Shown one piece after another: positions 59,013-64,000 of a stretch of 64,000 nt of DNA. The number at the start of each line of letters is the position of its first letter. Within the stretch, counting starts at the first letter, position 1. The notes under the pieces are model-generated. The model saw nothing but the letters and a program-made list of their open reading frames with translations. It was not told where the DNA came from and did no database searches. The DNA is from Shewanella oneidensis MR-1 (lineage in GTDB: Bacteria; Pseudomonadota; Gammaproteobacteria; Enterobacterales; Shewanellaceae): assembly GCF_000146165.2 (NCBI RefSeq), contig NC_004347.2, positions 4,573,029-4,637,028 on the forward strand, read 5' to 3'. The position numbers and the translations under genes are program-made.

Positions 59013-59014
59013 CA

Positions 59015-59653
59015 TTAGAATAAGCCCTGTTGCTGTGCATAATGAAACAACTCACTGTCACTCTTTAAACCGAGTTTTTGCATTGCATTGGTTTTTTGGG
59101 TGCTAATGGTTTTTACACTACGATTTAAATAACTGGCAACTTGAGTCACTGACATGCCATTTGCCAGTAAACGTACCACTTCTATTTCTTTCAGTGAAAG
59201 TTCAACTGGGATGGCATATTGATTAATACCTTGTTCATTTAATAATTCATGGACAGTTTCGCCAATGTAAACAGAACCTAATAATACTTTTTTAACTGTT
59301 TTCTCTAATTCGGCAATAACTGATTTTTTTAATAACAAGCCTTGTATCCCAATCTGTAACAGCGCTTGTAATACACCTAAATTATGTACTTGAGTCAACA
59401 CTATTATGGGTAAGTTTGGATATTTTCGTCTTAGCTGTTTAATCATGGCCATACCATCGACATTGTCATCATTAGGCATACTAAAGTCTGTGATCAATAA
59501 GTCACATTCATGTTGTTCTAATGTACGCCATAATTCGGAAACATTATTTGCTTCAGCAACAATGTCACAACTTGGCTGCATTTCAGCCATCAAACTACGC
59601 ACGCCAGTGAGTATAATAGGGTGATCGTCGGCAAGGATGATCTTAAAAGCCAT
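59015..59653 (-). CDS. BvgA-like NarL/LuxR-family response regulator
   Basis: A 213-residue regulator: receiver with ADDH at 8-11 and Asp56 in LLITDFSMPND, Lys in LLLKKS, and a LuxR-type helix-turn-helix (LSLKEIEVVRLLANGMSVTQVA...VKTISTQK). ATG 59653 with GGGAG upstream is preferred to the TTG two codons earlier. It is divergent from the BvgS-like kinase, 96 bases apart, and adjacent to the fimbrial operon. Resembles BvgA, EvgA or RocA1-type regulators of adhesins. Confidence 0.9.
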   Translation of the reverse strand: MAFKIILADDHPIILTGVRSLMAEMQPSCDIVAEANNVSELWRTLEQHECDLLITDFSMPNDDNVDGMAMIKQLRRKYPNLPIIVLTQVHNLGVLQALLQIGIQGLLLKKSVIAELEKTVKKVLLGSVYIGETVHELLNEQGINQYAIPVELSLKEIEVVRLLANGMSVTQVASYLNRSVKTISTQKTNAMQKLGLKSDSELFHYAQQQGLF

Positions 59654-59749
59654 ATTCAACTCCCGTGATAATGTGAACTTATGGATACCTTATCTATACT
59701 ACTTGGCATCGGTGTTTTTTTCGAGACTTAATCCACTTTGGTCATATAG

Positions 59750-62700
59750 ATGAGTGCAATTCAAAAAATACGTTATCAACTTCTTTGCATCTTGAGTTAC
59801 TTACCCCTACTGTGCATGACTTTTATCACTCATGCTGAACAGCCCAACACCACAACAATTAGCGTAGGCGTACTCGCCAATGGCTGGGGACCTTTTCAGC
59901 AAGTAAATGACCAGATAACAACGGGATTTAGTGTTGAGCTGATACAACTGCTCGCCAAAAATCTTCATTACCAAATTGACTGGAAGATTTATCCCGATTG
60001 GATGAGCCTCTACTCCGCAGGTTGTAATGGGGAGGTCGATGTCTTGCTTGACGCTTTTCGTACCACAGAGCGCACTCAATGTCTCATGTTTAGCCGCTCA
60101 TATTACACCTCACCCACCGTCGTCGTTATTCGTTACGACAGCCGATTTTTTCGCGATGTGAGTGAATTTGGCCAAGCTCGGATCGCCGTTGAAAAAGGAT
60201 TCTCGACTGAGAAATTAGTCAAACTGCATTATCCAACCGTAACAGAAGTAACATTTTCTAATACAGAACAAGCACTTTCCTCGGTCATTGATAAAACGAC
60301 CGATGCCTATATTGGTAATCTTCATGTTGCTAACCAATATATTAGTGCACACCCAGAACTTCTTATCGTTGCCCAAGCCCCCCTGATGATGGAAAACTTA
60401 CATTTAGGGATCACGAAGAACAATAGCCTGCTTGTAACACAACTCGATAACGCCTTAATGGCTCTGAGTGTAGAAGAGCGTAATGCTCTCGAAGTGACTT
60501 GGCTGGGTATGGGCGATCTTCATTTTTTAGGCCACAGTAATTTTCTACTTAGACCCAATGAACGCGAATGGCTAGCAGGTTTACCTTCACTCAGAGTCGG
60601 ATTTGTTGATGATTGGATGCCATTCTCTTCGGTTAACAATAACGGCATCTTAGTAGGCTTAATTGCTGATTATCTTGAGCAATTTAGAGAAAAACTTGGG
60701 TTAGATTATGCGGCACAAAAAACCAGAACCTGGAATGAGATCCAAAGCGCACTCATTAACCATGAGATTGATCTCGCCATTATTCCAACTCGATTGAAAG
60801 CACAATATCCAGACTGGCACATGAGCGAAGTGTTTACGTCTTTCCCTATTGTGATAGCCACTGCTCGCAACAGTCCGCGAATCGCGGGGCTGTCAGAACT
60901 CAACTTTCAACGCGTGGTCATCACAGATAATCTACTGCTGCCAAGCATTAAAAAAGCCTATCCGAATATCGATGTTGTAGTTTCTGCCAATCCCGATGAA
61001 GGTTTGACCTTAGTCGCAAAGGGCAACGCAGCGGCTTATATGGGGAATTTGGCCGTTGTGGCTATGCTCATTGACAACAAATTTATTGATGAATTACGAG
61101 TAGCGGCACCAACACCTTATAAAGATGAACTCGCTGTTGCCATTCGTGAACCTTATTGGCAACTGATCCCATTAATTAACCGTGTTTTCTCCAGTATGAG
61201 TGAGAAAGAAAAGCAGCAAATCCGCAATACTTGGCTAGCTGTAAATTACAGCGAAGGCATCTCTTGGCATACATTGATCACAACACTGCTGCCTATTGCG
61301 ATAGGTTTACTGCTTTTCATTGGCGGCTTAACCATAGCCTATTTAAAACTCAGACAAGAAATTAACAAGCGCCGTATTGTCGAGAATGCCCTCGCTATCG
61401 CCAAGGAAAATGCTGAACTAGCGACTAAAAGAAAAGCAGAATTTCTTGCAGCTATGAGCCATGAGATCCGCACGCCCATGAATGGGCTCGTGGGCATGGC
61501 AGAGCAACTAAGCTTTACCCCCCTAGGTATAGAACAAAAACAAATGGTGCAAATCATTAGTAATGGCGCGGAAGAAATCCTTCAGATCATTAATAATATT
61601 CTCGATTTTTCTAAAATAGACATGGGAAAAATGCGTCTAGAATCGACACCAATACTATTGCGTGAAGTTCTCGATAGTACGCTTAATATGGTCATGAATG
61701 ATTTACGCACTAAAGACTTAAGCCTCTACTTACACGTTGACCAAGGCGTAGCAGCACGGGTCACAGGAGACAGTCTTCGCATAAAGCAGATCCTATTCAA
61801 TTGGGTAAGTAATGCTATTAAATTCACTGAACGCGGGTTTATTGAAGTCTCGGTCAAGCTTGAAGCCGAAGAAGAGGGCCAACAATTACTGCTGATTGGC
61901 GTACAAGATACAGGTATCGGCATGAACGCTGATACTCAAGCGCGAATATTTAATATTTTCGAGCAAGCAGACGTCTCGACGACACGTAGCTATGGTGGTG
62001 CAGGCTTGGGTCTTGCTATCAGCCATACACTCGCTGAAATGATGGGCGGTGACATTATCCTGAATAGCGCTCCTCATTTAGGTACATTTATTGGTTTACG
62101 CATTCGTTTACCTGTAGTTGCTCAAGATGAATTTGATGAACAATTACAAGGGTTACAGGCATATATTGCTATCAGCGATATAAAATTACGTCACACTTTA
62201 TCTTGGCATTTAGCGTCATTAGGCATTGTATTAACTCAGAATAAAGCCAATGCAGACCTGTTGTTTACTGATAATGCTTCGGATGATCGGCAACATATAC
62301 TCTGCACTCACTTTAATGAAGCACTTGGTTATAGGTATCAAAACGATCAATGTTTATTAAATGTAAACCCTCTAACATCGCAAGCGGTAAAGGATGTTTG
62401 TTATATCAATATGGGTTGGATTGATACCATAGTCTCGACACCGCAGAGGGACATTACGCTTAAGGTAAATTGGCCTGAATGTAAAATTTTATTAATTGAA
62501 GATCATCAGCTTAATCAGATATTGGTACAACGACAGCTAAAGCAATTGAGATTAGACTGTGATATTGCCGAACATGGTGTCCAAGCGCTCGACCTCATGC
62601 AACAGACGCATTACGACTTAATATTATGTGATTGCCGCATGCCAGTAATGGATGGCTACACTTTTACCCAACAAGTGAGAGCACAGGAAATAGATGGACA

Positions 62701-63175
62701 ACACGTCCCCATTATTGCTCTAACTGCCAACGTATTAAATGAACAAAAACAACGATGTGCTGCAGTAGAGATGGATGACCTACTGGCAAAACCGCTGCAT
62801 CTAAATGAACTGCATGAAATGCTATTGAAATGGCTCCCACACTCAAAACCTGCACTTATCGATATAAAAATATTAGAGAATGCATTTGGTCGCAGGGAGG
62901 CATTAAGTAAAATGCTATTAATGTTTAAAGATGAACTCGAAAGCTCACTTAAGGATATTCAACTGACAGCTCCTCAACTTGCGGACAATATCCATCGAAC
63001 TGCAGGAACAATTAGTATGCTAGGTCTCACATCAATTGCAGAGCAGGCTTGGCTACTAGAAGAAAAAATCAGACAAGAAGACAGCAACAACGGAGAAGTC
63101 GAATTAACTGAGTTTCGGGCGATAATAATCCAATTGATAAGCGAGCTAAACGCCATAATCCACACAAGTAACTGA
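59750..63175 (+). CDS. BvgS/EvgS/RocS-like hybrid sensor kinase
   Basis: 1141 residues. Signal peptide ending THAEQ, two tandem SBP-bac-3 (Venus flytrap) domains (about 35-260 and 275-500), one membrane helix (about 508-532), HisKA with His571 (AAMSHEIRTPMNG), an ATPase domain (N box NWVSNAIKFTE, G2 GAGLGLAIS), a receiver with phospho-Asp961 (CDCRMPVMDG) and a C-terminal Hpt domain with His1081 (IHRTAGTISMLG). There is no PAS domain between helix and HisKA. Such unorthodox kinases sense small periplasmic solutes; with the regulator and EAL gene the set recalls Roc control of fimbriae. Confidence 0.92.
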   Translation: MSAIQKIRYQLLCILSYLPLLCMTFITHAEQPNTTTISVGVLANGWGPFQQVNDQITTGFSVELIQLLAKNLHYQIDWKIYPDWMSLYSAGCNGEVDVLLDAFRTTERTQCLMFSRSYYTSPTVVVIRYDSRFFRDVSEFGQARIAVEKGFSTEKLVKLHYPTVTEVTFSNTEQALSSVIDKTTDAYIGNLHVANQYISAHPELLIVAQAPLMMENLHLGITKNNSLLVTQLDNALMALSVEERNALEVTWLGMGDLHFLGHSNFLLRPNEREWLAGLPSLRVGFVDDWMPFSSVNNNGILVGLIADYLEQFREKLGLDYAAQKTRTWNEIQSALINHEIDLAIIPTRLKAQYPDWHMSEVFTSFPIVIATARNSPRIAGLSELNFQRVVITDNLLLPSIKKAYPNIDVVVSANPDEGLTLVAKGNAAAYMGNLAVVAMLIDNKFIDELRVAAPTPYKDELAVAIREPYWQLIPLINRVFSSMSEKEKQQIRNTWLAVNYSEGISWHTLITTLLPIAIGLLLFIGGLTIAYLKLRQEINKRRIVENALAIAKENAELATKRKAEFLAAMSHEIRTPMNGLVGMAEQLSFTPLGIEQKQMVQIISNGAEEILQIINNILDFSKIDMGKMRLESTPILLREVLDSTLNMVMNDLRTKDLSLYLHVDQGVAARVTGDSLRIKQILFNWVSNAIKFTERGFIEVSVKLEAEEEGQQLLLIGVQDTGIGMNADTQARIFNIFEQADVSTTRSYGGAGLGLAISHTLAEMMGGDIILNSAPHLGTFIGLRIRLPVVAQDEFDEQLQGLQAYIAISDIKLRHTLSWHLASLGIVLTQNKANADLLFTDNASDDRQHILCTHFNEALGYRYQNDQCLLNVNPLTSQAVKDVCYINMGWIDTIVSTPQRDITLKVNWPECKILLIEDHQLNQILVQRQLKQLRLDCDIAEHGVQALDLMQQTHYDLILCDCRMPVMDGYTFTQQVRAQEIDGQHVPIIALTANVLNEQKQRCAAVEMDDLLAKPLHLNELHEMLLKWLPHSKPALIDIKILENAFGRREALSKMLLMFKDELESSLKDIQLTAPQLADNIHRTAGTISMLGLTSIAEQAWLLEEKIRQEDSNNGEVELTEFRAIIIQLISELNAIIHTSN

Positions 63176-63184
63176 TGAGGTGCA

Positions 63185-64000
63185 CTATTCCAAAATATGA
63201 ATTTGTTCTGATTTGAGTGCGACTGTAGTTTGCATGCCTTTGGTTAACCCAAGCTTTTGTGCAAGATGCAGTGAAACTTCCGTATTAAGTAGCAGCTTAG
63301 TTCCAGTAACATAACAGACGACACGAACCGATTCGCCCATCACCAACAAGGAGTCGATGGTTATATCTAACTTATTAAAACTACGGCATAAACGACCATT
63401 AGTGATAGCGTTAAACCGTATTCCCTGATTGGGGATGACCCAGCGAACGTTACTGCCAACACTGCGGTCTTTGCCAAAATCGCTGGCGATCAGCTGCTCA
63501 CCAAACTTCAGCCAGGTGATGTCTTTAGTGCGATCTTGGAACACCACTTCACCATCGAAAATATTCCTTAAGCCCATCTGCCGCGCCACCGCTTCGTTAC
63601 GTGGACGCGACAACACCTCAAAGGGCACACCCTGCTGTAACATCTGACCTTGGCTGATCAGAATCATCGAATCGGCCAGCAACAAGGCTTCATTTAAGTC
63701 GTGGGTAACCATGATCACGGGGCAAAGCAACTGTTCTTTTAGGCGAGCAAGCTCAAGATATAAACGCTCGCGGGTTTCCCTATCCACCGCCGAAAATGGC
63801 TCATCGAGCAATAACACTGAAGGTTCACGGGCAAGGGCGCGGGCAAGCGCAACCCGTTGGCGCTGACCGCCAGAGAGATGCATCGGCAACCTATCAGGCA
63901 GCCCTTGTAAATTGACTCGATCTAACCAATCTTTTGCCCGCGCAATTCGCGCCGATTTAGGAATATGATCAAGCCCAGCTACCACGTTTTCGAGCGCGGT
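63185..64000 (-). CDS. modC: ABC transporter ATP-binding protein, ModC-like (partial, runs off window)
   Basis: The frame is open to the right edge; 271 residues are seen. ABC signature LSGGQRQRVALARAL, Walker B VLLLDEPFSAVD, H-loop His in VTHDLNEAL, and a C-terminal Mop/TOBE-like domain (LNTEVSLHLAQKLGLTKG). Walker A is beyond the window. The C-terminal oligo-binding domain suits molybdate transporters; sulfate or polyamine ABC ATPases are less likely. It converges with the kinase gene, 9 bases apart. Confidence 0.75.
   Translation of the reverse strand, partial: TALENVVAGLDHIPKSARIARAKDWLDRVNLQGLPDRLPMHLSGGQRQRVALARALAREPSVLLLDEPFSAVDRETRERLYLELARLKEQLLCPVIMVTHDLNEALLLADSMILISQGQMLQQGVPFEVLSRPRNEAVARQMGLRNIFDGEVVFQDRTKDITWLKFGEQLIASDFGKDRSVGSNVRWVIPNQGIRFNAITNGRLCRSFNKLDITIDSLLVMGESVRVVCYVTGTKLLLNTEVSLHLAQKLGLTKGMQTTVALKSEQIHILE

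Overview
The window looks like a chromosomal segment of a gammaproteobacterium, most probably a Shewanella species. This is inferred from the family mix: NtrC/sigma54-type glnA, BipA, a DcuB-like carrier, a polyferredoxin membrane protein, a DUF2986 mini-protein, and an aryl-polyene-type lipid cluster. No rRNA, tRNA or CRISPR array was seen. Housekeeping genes alternate with accessory stretches heavily worked over by insertion sequences.

Layout. 1-7.0 kb: end of an aryl-polyene-like biosynthesis operon (MMPL exporter tail, halogenase-like flavoprotein, DUF3261 lipoprotein, two ketosynthases, hotdog dehydratase, ketoreductase, HEAT-like secreted protein). 7.3-12.2 kb: a von Willebrand A protein, a sensor kinase and an OmpR-type regulator forming one operon, with an IS256-family element inserted at codon 9 of the kinase. 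12.2-16.0 kb: accessory debris (ParE-like toxin remnant, 5 x 41-bp minisatellite, an IS10-like copy with a nonsense mutation, a DUF2971 gene, 78-bp direct repeats). 16.0-24.1 kb: GNAT enzyme, rhodanese, azoreductase, thioesterase, Dtd, a peptidase, YihY, small envelope proteins and a polyferredoxin. 24.2-32.1 kb: katG, a diguanylate cyclase, typA/bipA and glnA, the last with a recognisable sigma54 promoter and four NtrC-like boxes. 32.3-37.5 kb: small membrane and lipoproteins, a PrnB-like heme enzyme paired with a kynureninase-like PLP enzyme, and a DcuB-like carrier. 37.7-44.8 kb: a CHAP/M23 peptidoglycan-hydrolase cluster, a TonB receptor with a Fur-like box, a pmp3/yqaE gene broken by a 279-bp MITE, a diguanylate cyclase and an RluA-type pseudouridine synthase. 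44.8-47.4 kb: a PepSY-regulator-kinase operon.

48.0-63.2 kb is the most striking region. It holds a CS1/CFA-I-type (alpha) fimbrial operon of chaperone, major pilin, usher and tip adhesin, flanked by an EAL phosphodiesterase gene and a divergent BvgA/BvgS-like pair. This gene set recalls the Roc/Sad systems that control Pseudomonas Cup fimbriae. Almost every structural gene is broken: the chaperone by a 1-base slip in an A7 run, the pilin by an IS1595-family element that itself carries an IS10-like element, the tip gene by an IS3-family element, and the EAL gene by a second IS10-like copy. Target duplications allow the pilin and EAL reading frames to be rebuilt exactly. The usher and the two-component pair remain open. 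The window ends inside a ModC-like ABC ATPase gene.

The three IS10-like copies keep a 68-nt hairpin at the position of IS10 RNA-OUT, covering the GTG start of the transposase. Only the copy at 52.2 kb looks fully intact.
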